Below are positions 1 through 7,867 of a DNA stretch of 37,236 nucleotides, piece by piece. The notes under the pieces are model-generated. The model was not told where the DNA came from, made no database searches, and worked only from the letters and a program-made list of their open reading frames with translations. Position 1 is the stretch's first letter. The number at the start of each line of letters is the position of its first letter. The DNA lies in assembly GCF_000243095.1 (NCBI RefSeq), contig NZ_AHJE01000084.1, positions 1 through 37,236 of the forward strand. The letters run 5' to 3'. The position numbers and the translations under genes are program-made. The stretch is from Cupriavidus basilensis OR16 (GTDB lineage: Bacteria > Pseudomonadota > Gammaproteobacteria > Burkholderiales > Burkholderiaceae).

Positions 1-810
1 ATCGCCGCCGGGCTGCCGCCGCTGGCGGGCGCCATGGCCATCGCCATCGCGGGCCAGGGCACCGCGCTGTCGTCGGACTATGTGATCGGCGTGGCGCCGG
101 GCATCAGCGCCAAGGCCGCCGGCGCTGCCGTCAGCGCCGCCATGGTGGCGGACCGCGCGCTGGTGCTGTCGCTGATTACCGGCGGCATCGCGCTGGCCAT
201 GGCGTACTTCTCGATCCGCTCCCAGATCCGTCCCGGCCCATGCCAGCCACCTGGACCGCTGGCAAGGCCGCACGCCCGGCGCCAGCGTGGCCAGCGCCCG
301 AGCCGCGGGCAGCTTCGACAAAGCCGAACTGGCGCGCGGCACCGCGCACCACGAGCCGCTGGGCACCGATGCCAATATTGCGCGCAGCCTGTCGATGGTG
401 GAACAGCGCCAGATCAAGTGGTCGAAGGTCTTCGCCGTGCTGACGCCGCTGGCCTTTGCCGCGGTGATTGCGCTGATGGTCGTGCCCAAGCTTGGCCTGG
501 GCATGGCCGAGCTCAAGGGTGGCGAGGCCGCCGCCATGGTGGGCGGCATGGCGGCGCTGCTGATGATCTTGTGCACGCTAGCGGCCGAGGGCCCGCGCAA
601 GATGCTGGATGTCAGTGCGGAGCACATCACCGACGGCTTCGTCTTCGCCTTCAAGGCCATGGGGGCGGCACACTGATTGCGTGGTCGTCGCTGGTCGCCA
701 TCACAGGCTTTGCGCGCGTGCCGGTGCTTGACGCGGTGCGGGCGCTGCTGATGCCCGTGCTGGCCGGGCTGGCGGTATCGACGTTGTGCGCGGTGGTGCT
801 GTGGCGCTGA
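1..810 (+). pseudogene. Broken multi-spanning membrane transporter, 5' end outside window
   Basis: The frame is already open at base 1 and encodes hydrophobic, glycine-rich helices around a GQGTALSSDYVI motif, as in an ion-coupled organic-acid permease. I cannot name the family with certainty. Coding moves from the first frame to the second near 230-240, where the IRSQI text continues as HASHLDRW. It then runs as good membrane-protein sequence to AFKAMG near 660. There it meets text of the first frame, GGGTLIAWSSL, which continues through a last helix to the TGA at 808-810. The second shift falls in a G-rich stretch (about 655-668), and a block of helices expected between these two motifs is missing. 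I read this as one frameshift plus one deletion of unknown size. It lies 63 bases before the gamma-glutamyltransferase-like gene and may once have supplied its substrate. Confidence 0.6.
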
Positions 811-873
811 GTTACTGCCGCGCCATGCCATTGCATCAAACCCGATTGACCTGATTCTCTTGGAGCGCCACGC

Positions 874-2337
874 ATGACAACCCCAGCTTCCGCCAGCCGT
901 GCCAACCCCGCCGAAGGCGTGCGCGCGCCGCACTGCATGGTCGCCACCGGCCACCCGCTCGCGGCTGAGGCCGCGCTGCAGGTGCTGCGTGAAGGCGGCA
1001 GCGCCATTGACGCCGCGCTCGCGGCCGACGCCATCCTGGGCGTGGTTGAGCCGATGGCAACCGGCATCGGCGGCGACATGCTGGCCATGATCGTCGAGCC
1101 TGACGGCCACGCTGTCAGCTACAACGGCACGGGCCGCGCCCCCGCCGCGTTCCCCATGCATGCCCTGGCAGGCCTGCCCAAGCAGCGCATTCCCGAGCGC
1201 CACGCACTCTCGCTGACCACGCCCGGCGCGGTGCGCGGCTGGGAGGAGCTGCACCGCCGCTACGGCAGGCTGGCATGGCGGCGGTTGTTCGCGCCCGCGA
1301 TCGCGCTGGCGCGCGACGGCTTTGCGGTAGCGCCGGTGGCGGCGCGCGAATGGGCGCTGTTCGACCGCGTGCTGCATCAGGACCCGGTCTGCGCCGCGCT
1401 CTATCGCGCTGGCCGCCCACCCGCGGCCGGCGAAGCCTTCAGCAACCCGGAGCTGGCCGCCACGCTGTCCGCCATCGCCGCCGAGGGTGCCGATGCGTAC
1501 TACCTCGGCAAGCCCGCCCAGGCCGCGGAAATGGCGAGCCGCACCGCCGGCGGCGCGCTGGCCGCCGCCGATTTCGCCGCCCACCGGGGCGATTTCTGCA
1601 CGCCCGTGTCCACGGATTTCCGCGGCCTGACCGTACTGGAATGCCCGCCCAATACGCACGGCGTGGCCATCCTGCACGCGCTGGATGAACTCGGCGAACT
1701 CGATCCCGCATGGCTGGCCGAGGACGATCCCGCGGCCGTGCTGCGCACGGTGCAGGCCATGGGCCGCGCCATGCAATACGACACGGTATGCACCGTGGTG
1801 GTGGACCGCGACGGCCTGGCGGTCACGCTGATGACCAGCATCTTCAAGCGCTTCGGCTCTGGCATCGCCGTGCCCGGCTGCGGCTTTGTGCTGCAGAACC
1901 GCGGCTTCGGCTTTGCCGGGCCAGGCCATATCAACAGCCCGGCTCCGGCCAAGCGCCCGTATCACACCGTGGTGCCAGGCGCAGCCCTGCGCGGCGGGCG
2001 CTTCCACGCGGGCTTCGGCGTGGTGGGCGGCCTGATGCAGCCGCAAGGCCAACTGCAGTTGCTGGTGCGGCTGGCGGCCTGGCAGCAACCCCTGCAAGCC
2101 GCGCTGGATGCGCCGCGCTGGCGGCTGGAATCCGACACCGCGCTGGCCATCGAAGCCGGCATGCCGCCGGCCATCGTGCGAGCCCTGCGCGATGCTGGCT
2201 ACAGCGATCCCGCCGGCCTTGGCGAACTCGGCGGGCGCAGCGATTTCGGCGGCGCCCAGATCGTCATGCGCGATGCGTCCGGCGAACTGCTCGGCGCATC
2301 GGACAAGCGCAAGGACGGCATCGCGCTGGGCGAGTAA
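874..2337 (+). CDS. Gamma-glutamyltransferase-family protein, probably internally deleted
   Basis: Members of this N-terminal nucleophile hydrolase family cleave themselves before a threonine and then hydrolyse or transfer gamma-glutamyl (or related) amides. The N-terminal signature is clear: MVATGHPLAAEAALQVL, GGSAIDAALAADA and VVEPMATGIGGD. The processing site aligns at Thr304 in DTVCTVVVD, followed by FGSGIAVPGCGF and a typical small-subunit end. There is no signal peptide, so a cytoplasmic location is likely, as in the shorter GGT-like proteins. At 487 residues it is about 50 shorter than relatives I know. The gap lies at residues 296-303, where MGRAM runs straight into the nucleophile motif; the usual AFADR-type helix and following loop are absent. 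An in-frame deletion there is likely, and activity is doubtful. GGAG at 861-864 supports the ATG. A glutathione S-transferase gene follows. Confidence 0.8.
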   Translation: MTTPASASRANPAEGVRAPHCMVATGHPLAAEAALQVLREGGSAIDAALAADAILGVVEPMATGIGGDMLAMIVEPDGHAVSYNGTGRAPAAFPMHALAGLPKQRIPERHALSLTTPGAVRGWEELHRRYGRLAWRRLFAPAIALARDGFAVAPVAAREWALFDRVLHQDPVCAALYRAGRPPAAGEAFSNPELAATLSAIAAEGADAYYLGKPAQAAEMASRTAGGALAAADFAAHRGDFCTPVSTDFRGLTVLECPPNTHGVAILHALDELGELDPAWLAEDDPAAVLRTVQAMGRAMQYDTVCTVVVDRDGLAVTLMTSIFKRFGSGIAVPGCGFVLQNRGFGFAGPGHINSPAPAKRPYHTVVPGAALRGGRFHAGFGVVGGLMQPQGQLQLLVRLAAWQQPLQAALDAPRWRLESDTALAIEAGMPPAIVRALRDAGYSDPAGLGELGGRSDFGGAQIVMRDASGELLGASDKRKDGIALGE

Positions 2338-2386
2338 GCCCTGCAAGACCTCTGCACACGCCATCCCACCCCCTGGAGCCCCACCG

Positions 2387-3007
2387 GTGACCCTGAAGAT
2401 CTACGGCATCCCCGCCTCGCGCGCCATCCGCCCCATCTGGGCGGCGGAAGAACTCGGCCTGCCTTACGAGAACCTCCCCCTGCACTACGCCTCGGACGCG
2501 GTCAAGGCGCCCGCCTACCTGGCGATCAACCCCAACGGCACGGTGCCCGCCATCGACGACGACGGCCTGGTTATCTACGAGTCGCTCGCCATCACGCTGC
2601 ACCTGGCGCGCAAGCACGCGGGACTAGGGCTGTGGAACGGCACTGCGGAGCAAGATGCCCACATCCTGCAATGGACGCTATGGGCCGCCACCATGGTGGA
2701 ACCACTCACCACCCAATGGACGCAGCACACCCGGCTACTGCCGGCCGAGCAGCGCAACCCGGCGCTGGCCGAGAGCGCGCTCGTGGCACTGGGCAAGCCG
2801 CTGGCGGTGCTGGATGCGCACTGCGCGCGCCACCCCTACCTGCTGGGCGAAGTCTTCACGGTAGCGGACCTGAACGTGGCATCGGTGCTGCACCGGCTGG
2901 CGGATCTGGACGCGGAGGCCTTCACCAGCCTGGGCGAATGGCACCGGCGCTGCGTGACGCGGCCGGCGGCGCTGCGGGCCTTTGCGATGCGGCAGAAAGC
3001 CGCTTAG
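2387..3007 (+). CDS. Glutathione S-transferase
   Basis: This 206-residue cytoplasmic protein has the usual two-domain GST layout. The N-terminal thioredoxin fold (about residues 3-77) shows the NPNG loop at 48-51, the cis-proline Pro54 in TVPAI and the Glu65-Ser66 pair that holds the gamma-glutamyl part of glutathione. The helical C-terminal domain contains the GEVFTVADLNVASVL motif typical of GSTs. The start is a GTG, with GGAG nine bases upstream. An upstream in-frame ATG at 2108 was rejected because it lies deep inside the preceding gene. The gene follows the gamma-glutamyltransferase-like gene by 49 bases, so the two probably share a transcript and deal with glutathione conjugates or glutathione-like substrates. 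The substrate itself cannot be read from the sequence. Confidence 0.9.
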   Translation: MTLKIYGIPASRAIRPIWAAEELGLPYENLPLHYASDAVKAPAYLAINPNGTVPAIDDDGLVIYESLAITLHLARKHAGLGLWNGTAEQDAHILQWTLWAATMVEPLTTQWTQHTRLLPAEQRNPALAESALVALGKPLAVLDAHCARHPYLLGEVFTVADLNVASVLHRLADLDAEAFTSLGEWHRRCVTRPAALRAFAMRQKAA

Positions 3008-3208
3008 GGAAGGGGTGGCAACGCGCATCATTCAAGCACGGCCAGCGATCCGCGCTCGCGGGCAAGGTCGGCATGCGTGCATATTGACGCCTCTCAAGAG
3101 AGTCGAACGCCCGCGTCCTGCCGCCCTAACCTGCCGGTCAGGACGCGACGGAGCGGGAACTGACTGCGCTTGCGGCACGGGTTCGCTCCGCGGGCAGGAG
3201 CACAAGCG

Positions 3209-4141
3209 TCATAGCCCGCCGGCAACCTGCACCCGCCGCCGCAGGCTGGAGGAAGCCCGCGCGCCCTCTCTGGCCAGCCAACCGATAAACACACTCAGCG
3301 CGCTTGCCGCTTCACGGTCCGTACGAAGCAGCATGTGGAACCCCTGGTCGCGCACCACCACGTCCGGGAACAGTTGGCACAAGCGGCCCGTGGCGAGGTC
3401 TTCGTCCACGAGTGCCAGCGAGCCGATTGCGATCCCGAGATCGGCGGTGGCGGCCTGCAGGCTGAGAAAGAAGTGCTCGTACAAGTGCCCGCCCAGCGGC
3501 GGTGGCGGCACCACGCCTGCCGCCGCCAGCCAGCGTGCCCATGCGTCGCGCCGGCTGCTCAGGTGCAATAGGGAGGCGCGCAGGCAATCCTCGGGCGCCG
3601 CCACCGGATGCAACGACAGGTAGCGGGGCGAGGCCAGCGGCGCCGAGACATCATCGAGAAAGCGGATGCATTCATGGCCGGCCCGTGACATCGGCGCCCG
3701 GCGAACAATCACGTCAAACGGCTCCCTCAGGTCATCAATGCCATCGCTCGCGGAAGTGGCTACGCGGACTTCGATGCGCGGGTTCTCGATCTGGAACGAG
3801 GACAGGCGCGGGATCAGCCAGCGCATTGCGATGGACGGTGTGGTGTTGACGCGCACGATGCGCTGCTCGCCGGTACGCGTGAACTGCTCGGCCGCGAGCG
3901 CGATGCGGTCCAGGCTTGCCTTGACCTCCGCGTAGAGTAGCTGCGCGGCCTCGGTCGGCTCGACACCGCGCGCGCTGCGCACAAACAAGGGACGGCCAAA
4001 ATGGGTTTCCAGCAGGCGAATCTGCTGGCTGACTGCGCTATGCGTGATGTGCAGTTCTGCCGCCGCCAGCGTCAGGCTCCTGGCGCGGGCGGCGGCTTCG
4101 AAGACCTTCAACGCCTTCAACGGTGGGAGTTGTGCTGGCAT
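3209..4141 (-). CDS. LysR-family transcriptional regulator (GcvA-like)
   Basis: This 310-residue protein has a winged helix-turn-helix at about residues 6-65 (SLTLAAAELHITHSAVSQQI) and a periplasmic-binding-protein-like effector domain from about residue 92 (VRVNTTPSIAMRWLIPRL), the order typical of GcvA-type LysR regulators. It is divergent from the MFS transporter at 4293, with about 150 bases between the starts, so control of that transporter is the simplest inference. The start lies inside a 20-bp tandem duplication, so an identical ATG context occurs 20 bases upstream in another frame. The second copy keeps the intact frame, and I use its ATG at 4141. No strong Shine-Dalgarno sequence precedes either ATG. 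Confidence 0.9.
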   Translation of the reverse strand: MPAQLPPLKALKVFEAAARARSLTLAAAELHITHSAVSQQIRLLETHFGRPLFVRSARGVEPTEAAQLLYAEVKASLDRIALAAEQFTRTGEQRIVRVNTTPSIAMRWLIPRLSSFQIENPRIEVRVATSASDGIDDLREPFDVIVRRAPMSRAGHECIRFLDDVSAPLASPRYLSLHPVAAPEDCLRASLLHLSSRRDAWARWLAAAGVVPPPPLGGHLYEHFFLSLQAATADLGIAIGSLALVDEDLATGRLCQLFPDVVVRDQGFHMLLRTDREAASALSVFIGWLAREGARASSSLRRRVQVAGGL

Positions 4142-4161
4142 GCTGTCAGTTGTGCTGGCAT
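4117..4161 (-). other. Out-of-frame upstream ORF created by a duplicated start site
   Basis: The upstream copy of the 20-bp repeat carries an ATG at 4161 in exactly the same local context as the LysR start. Translation from it would give 14 residues, beginning MPAQLTACQ, and stop at a TGA inside the LysR coding sequence, overlapping the true start. It would compete with, or couple to, LysR translation. This is a by-product of the duplication, and I have no evidence that the peptide itself has a function. Confidence 0.35.
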
Positions 4162-4167
4162 GCTGTC
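4128..4167. repeat. 20-bp perfect tandem duplication over the LysR start codon
   Basis: Bases 4128-4147 and 4148-4167 are identical (unit AGTTGTGCTGGCATGCTGTC on the plus strand). The unit contains the LysR start codon and its first few codons. Because 20 is not a multiple of three, the outer start codon is out of frame with the gene. The duplication also moves the purine-rich stretch originally upstream of the start a further 20 bases away. Confidence 0.95.
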
Positions 4168-4292
4168 ACTTTTTCTAATGGCTATGATTCTGCCCTGAAT
4201 CCGTTGCCTCCCACAGTGGCGCCCGCCGATATTCAAATGTCCATCCTCGACGTATTTTCTAATAGTAAAGCCGCTGCCGGCTTAAGCCGCTG

Positions 4293-5513
4293 GTGAGCGA
4301 GTCTCTCCCGGCGCAGCGGACCGGTACCAGAAGCGAGAACAATGTGGTGCGCGTGCTGGCATTGGGCACCGCGCAAATCGTCGGCTGGGGCTCGTCGACT
4401 TACCTCCCCGCAGTGATCGCCACGCCCGTTTGCGAAGACCTTGGCATGTCACCGGAGATGTTCTTTGGGGCCTTCTCGCTCGCCCTGCTTGCCATGGCGT
4501 GCGCAGGGCCAGCCACCGGCCGGTACATCGACCGGCACGGTGGCAGGCGCGTCTTGCTATTGTCGAATTTCGTGCTTGCCGCCGGGCTGCTGATGCTGTC
4601 GCAGGCGGGCAGCATCATCGGGCTGTATGCAGCCTGGTGCGTCATGGGCCTGGGCATGGCGCTGGGGCTCTACGATGCTGTCTTCGCGGCGCTCGTTGCG
4701 CAGCACGCGAAGGCAGCCGGCCGCCTGATCGTAGGCGTGAGCCTGGTCGGCGGCTTCGCCAGCACCGTTGGCTGGCCGGCCTCGACCTGGGTCATCGAGC
4801 ACTGGGGCTGGCGGACCTGCTGCCAGGCATGGGCCGTGGCCCATTTGCTGATTGCGTTGCCCGTGTATTGGCGCCTCGTCCCGCCTGGGCGCGCCATGCC
4901 TCAATCCACGCCTGCCGCACGCCCGCAGCCAAGCACGACGCCGCCGCCGGGCAGCCGCGCCCGTCAACTCGGGCTGCTCTGCATATTCTCCGGCGCTACC
5001 GCATTCGTGACATCGGCGATGGCTGTGCACCTCCCGGCACTGCTGCTGGCCAAGGGGGCGACATTCGGGCAGGCGGTGTTTGCCGGCGTCCTGCTCGGCC
5101 CTGCGCAGGTCGTCGCCCGGCTGGTGGAGTTCGGGCTGACCCAGCGCCTGAAGGTTCACCCCCTGACGACCGCGCGCTTTGCCACGGCATTGCATCCCGT
5201 GGCTTGCATTTCTCTCGGCTTGTTTGGCATGGCGTCTGGCCTGGGGCCGCTCTTTTCCGTCTTGCACGGCGCTGGAAACGGCATGATCTCGGTCGCGCGC
5301 GGCGTGCTGCCATTGGCGCTGTTCGGGGCAAGCGGGTATGGCGCTGTGACGGGAAGGCTTGCGGTATTCGGCAGGACGGCACAGGCGTTCGCGCCCATCG
5401 CCTTCGCCCTCGTCCTTGCGCAATATGGACCGGGTGCCGCCCTCTCCTTGTCCGGCGCGCTGTCGATGGTGGCGCTGCTGGCGCTGCTCCGGCTACGTGC
5501 GGGCAGCGGCTGA
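4293..5513 (+). CDS. MFS transporter
   Basis: This 406-residue integral membrane protein is of the major facilitator type. The first helix begins near residue 22 (VLALGTAQIVGWGSSTYLPAV), and the cytoplasmic loop between helices 2 and 3 carries the diagnostic motif GRYIDRHGGRR at residues 76-86. About twelve hydrophobic segments can be counted, with a polar central loop around residues 205-225 (PARPQPSTTPPPGSRAR). The start used is the GTG at 4293; no good ribosome-binding site is visible, so the true start could differ slightly. The substrate is unknown. The divergent LysR gene is its likely regulator, and the truncated GntR gene converges from the other side 41 bases after the stop. Confidence 0.85.
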   Translation: MSESLPAQRTGTRSENNVVRVLALGTAQIVGWGSSTYLPAVIATPVCEDLGMSPEMFFGAFSLALLAMACAGPATGRYIDRHGGRRVLLLSNFVLAAGLLMLSQAGSIIGLYAAWCVMGLGMALGLYDAVFAALVAQHAKAAGRLIVGVSLVGGFASTVGWPASTWVIEHWGWRTCCQAWAVAHLLIALPVYWRLVPPGRAMPQSTPAARPQPSTTPPPGSRARQLGLLCIFSGATAFVTSAMAVHLPALLLAKGATFGQAVFAGVLLGPAQVVARLVEFGLTQRLKVHPLTTARFATALHPVACISLGLFGMASGLGPLFSVLHGAGNGMISVARGVLPLALFGASGYGAVTGRLAVFGRTAQAFAPIAFALVLAQYGPGAALSLSGALSMVALLALLRLRAGSG

Positions 5514-5554
5514 CAAGGATCGGCCATGCAAGCCTTGCGCGCGTTGCCGAAGTC

Positions 5555-6121
5555 CTACAACGGAAACCGCTGCATGTAGTACGCCTGCCATTCATGCAGA
5601 TGTTCCCATAGGATGTCCTCGCGCAGGCGCTTGCTGCCGCAGGCATCGGCGATGGCCAAGTGGAAGTTGTCGTCGAAATCGGCCCAGCGCACCAGCGCTT
5701 CGTTGTCGTCGGCACTGGCGGCGGCGCCGGCGTCCATGGCATCGGCGGCGTCCGACAGCGCCTTGAGCGTGACGCGGTCCAGTTGCGCGGCGGCGATGCG
5801 GGCTGCTTCGCTTTCCAGCAGCTTGCGCATATCGAACACCTCGCGGATATCCTCGCGCGAGAAGCGCGCCACCACCGGACGCCGGTTCGCCTCCTGGGTG
5901 ACCAGCCCATCCTTGACCAGTTCGCGGATCGCCGTGTGCACCGGCGTGCGGCTGACGCCGAGCTCCTGCGCGAGCCGGATCTCGTTGACCACTTCCCCTG
6001 GCTTGAGCTGCCCACTGATGATGGCCGACAACATGGCCTGGTAGACCCGTTGTGACAGCGGCTGGTCGTCCTGGTCCTGCGGGAGTGCTGGCAATTCCTG
6101 TGACATCTCTGCGATAGACAT
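5555..6121 (-). pseudogene. GntR/FCD-family regulator, truncated at the C-terminus
   Basis: The protein has an N-terminal GntR winged helix (residues 21-75, RLAQELGVSRTPVHTAIREL) and the start of an FCD effector domain. The FCD metal ligands Asp150 and His154 (DFDDNFH) are present. The protein then stops at residue 188, just after HEWQAYYMQRF. Full-length FCD regulators are usually about 220-240 residues, so roughly the last 40 are missing, including the later ligand histidines and the helices that close the effector pocket. The sequence after the stop shows no FCD similarity in any frame, which points to a 3' deletion rather than a point nonsense mutation. It is divergent from the acid-sugar kinase and was probably its local regulator. 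DNA binding may persist, but effector response is doubtful. Confidence 0.7.
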
Positions 6122-6434
6122 TTCTGGCGTGAAGTAGGCCCGGTATTGCTGCCTTTGGCGGGCGGTTGGGCCGGGCTGGCGAAAGCATTATGCAGCAAAG
6201 GCCAAGCGCTGCGCATTTTTCACCAACTGAATGCCAATCCAAATAATTGCATGCATTTATACGTTTTGGCGTGTAATATTGCCTGCATACCGAGGTTTTG
6301 CGACGACGCATGTACGAAATATGCTTCAAGCGGCATATTTATCTTGTGACGCAGCAAGCCCACTCGCAGACCAGGCCGGGGCGGAGGAGACGCCGTTCCC
6401 CTTGCCATCCCCTTGATTCATTACGCGCAGACTC
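6122..6434. promoter_or_regulatory. AT-rich divergent promoter region between GntR and the kinase
   Basis: This 313-base stretch has no credible gene and is much richer in A and T than its surroundings, especially 6235-6355. It contains TATA-like elements on both strands (around 6255 and 6275), a TGCATGCA palindrome at 6248-6255 and the 8-bp inverted repeat listed separately. Its position between divergent starts makes it the control region of the acid-sugar cluster. Individual -10 and -35 boxes cannot be assigned with confidence. Confidence 0.5.
6317..6340. promoter_or_regulatory. Candidate operator, 8-bp inverted repeat
   Basis: AAATATGC at 6317-6324 and GCATATTT at 6333-6340 are perfect inverted copies separated by eight bases. 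The site lies about 95 bases upstream of the kinase start in the divergent region. A dimeric regulator such as the adjacent GntR protein could bind here; that link is inference. Confidence 0.4.
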
Positions 6435-7867
6435 ATGCCGAAAGCCGTGCTCCCTCCGAGGTTCGCAGCCGTGCACATCGTTGCCGACGACCTTTCCGGT
6501 GCGTGCGACAGCGTGGCGGCGTTCGCCGGCGACGGCAACGGCGAGGTGCGGATGCACGCGCAAGCCATGGGTGGCAGCGCCGCTGGCGTGGTGCCGCAAG
6601 GGCGGATCCAGGCGCTCGACGCCCACTCGCGGGCACGCCCCGCCGCAGAGGCTGCGCAGGTGTTCGCCCAGGCCTTTGCCGAAGGGTTCGGGCCGCTCGC
6701 GCCAGAAGGCGCGTCCGCGACGGACTGCCTGCATTTCCACAAACTCGATTCCACGCTGCGCGGCCATATCGGCGCCGAACTGATGGCGGCGCGCGACGCC
6801 GTAGGGGCCGCTGGCCCGATCTGGGTCTGCCCGGCCTTTCCGGCGCAGGGCCGCACGCTGCGCGCGGGCCAGGCCTTCCTGGATGGCAAGCCCCTGTCAG
6901 GCACGCCGCTGTGGTCCACGCTGGGCCTGGCCAGCGATCACCTGCCAACGCTGCTCCACTCGGCCGGCCTGCGGGTCGGCGCGCTGACGCTGCCGGACTT
7001 GCGGGCGCTGGCCAATGCCGATGCGGCTCCAAGCAAGCTGGATCACGCCTGCGATGTGTTGGTCTGCGACGCCGAAACCGACGACGACCTCGCGCTGCTG
7101 GCCGGGCTGATCGCATCCCGCCCCGGGCCCGTGCTGGCCGCGGGCTCCGCCGGGCTAGCGCGGCAACTTGCCGCCCACTTGGCGCCTGCTCAAGCCATCC
7201 TGGACACTGGCCACGCTGCCGCCGCTACGGCCCCGGCAACCACCGGCCGGTTGGCGGTGATCGGCAGCATGTCGGCGCTTGCCGCCGAACAGGTCCAGGC
7301 GCTGTCCGCCACCTGCCTGCCGGTGTCCTGCTGGTGTCCTGCTCGCCACGCATGCTGGTTGAAGGCAGCGCGTGTGCCACATGGCGCGCGCAGCGCCAGC
7401 GGGTCATCGCGGCGCTGGCACTCGGCCACGATGTGGTGATCCATGTCGAAGGCCCGGCCGATCCGGCGTTGGACGGCAGCACCTTGTGCGCGGCGCTGGC
7501 CCGCTTTGCCGCCCCGATGGCGCAGGCGGCGGCGGGGCTGGTGCTGTCCGGCGGCGAAAGCGCGCGCGCCGTGCTGGAGACGCTGGGCGTGAGCCGCCTT
7601 ACCGACGTACGCGCGCTGGTGCCCGGCGTGACCAGCGCCCGCGCGCAGCTGCACAACGCCCCGGACCCCGCAGGCTTCGGCCACGGCAACAAGACGGTGC
7701 CGGTCTGCATCAAGGCCGGCGCCTTTGGCCAGCGCGACACGCTGCTGGCCTGCATGGCGCACCTGCGCCAGGCCACCGCGCCAGCGTCGCCTGCCGATGC
7801 CATGCGCGCCCGCCCGACCCATCCGCGGCAGGCCATGCCTGCCAACACCCGCCTCAGCGAGCCCCCC
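6435..7867 (+). pseudogene. dtnK: Four-carbon acid sugar kinase (DUF1537 family, DtnK-like), frameshifted
   Basis: The family phosphorylates four-carbon sugar acids such as D-threonate at O4. Recognisable motifs are VADDLSGACD (residues 17-26), KLDSTLRG (103-110), FPAQGRTLRAG and AAGSAGLARQL in the first frame. After about base 7320 the frame changes, and the C-terminal nucleotide-binding part continues in another frame with LSGGESARAVLETLG and VPVCIKAGAFGQRDTLL. The cause is visible: an 11-bp perfect tandem duplication at 7322-7343. Removing one copy joins SATCLPVS to CSPRMLVEG in one open frame. As it stands, translation ends at the TGA at 7437-7439 after 334 residues, losing the C-terminal half. 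No stop separates the kinase C-terminus from PdxA2. No clear ribosome-binding site precedes the ATG at 6435. Confidence 0.85.
7322..7343. repeat. 11-bp perfect tandem duplication disrupting the kinase
   Basis: GGTGTCCTGCT occurs at 7322-7332 and again immediately at 7333-7343. Eleven bases add two to the reading phase, which is exactly the shift needed to leave the N-terminal kinase frame and enter the C-terminal one. This is a textbook slippage product and is probably recent, since both copies are identical. Confidence 0.95.

Noticed and set aside
1780..1806. Gamma-glutamyltransferase active-site motif destroyed (TTHFS-type text replaced)
   Set aside because: The alignable threonine is kept, and paralogues in this family vary after it, so I treat the motif as divergent rather than lost. 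The missing upstream segment is the stronger concern.
4557..5423. 288-codon minus-strand frame
   Set aside because: Antisense of the MFS transporter, with no motif or ribosome-binding site.
7300..7345. Programmed ribosomal frameshift in the kinase gene
   Set aside because: No slippery heptamer or following structure is evident, and a perfect 11-bp tandem duplication accounts for the phase change exactly.
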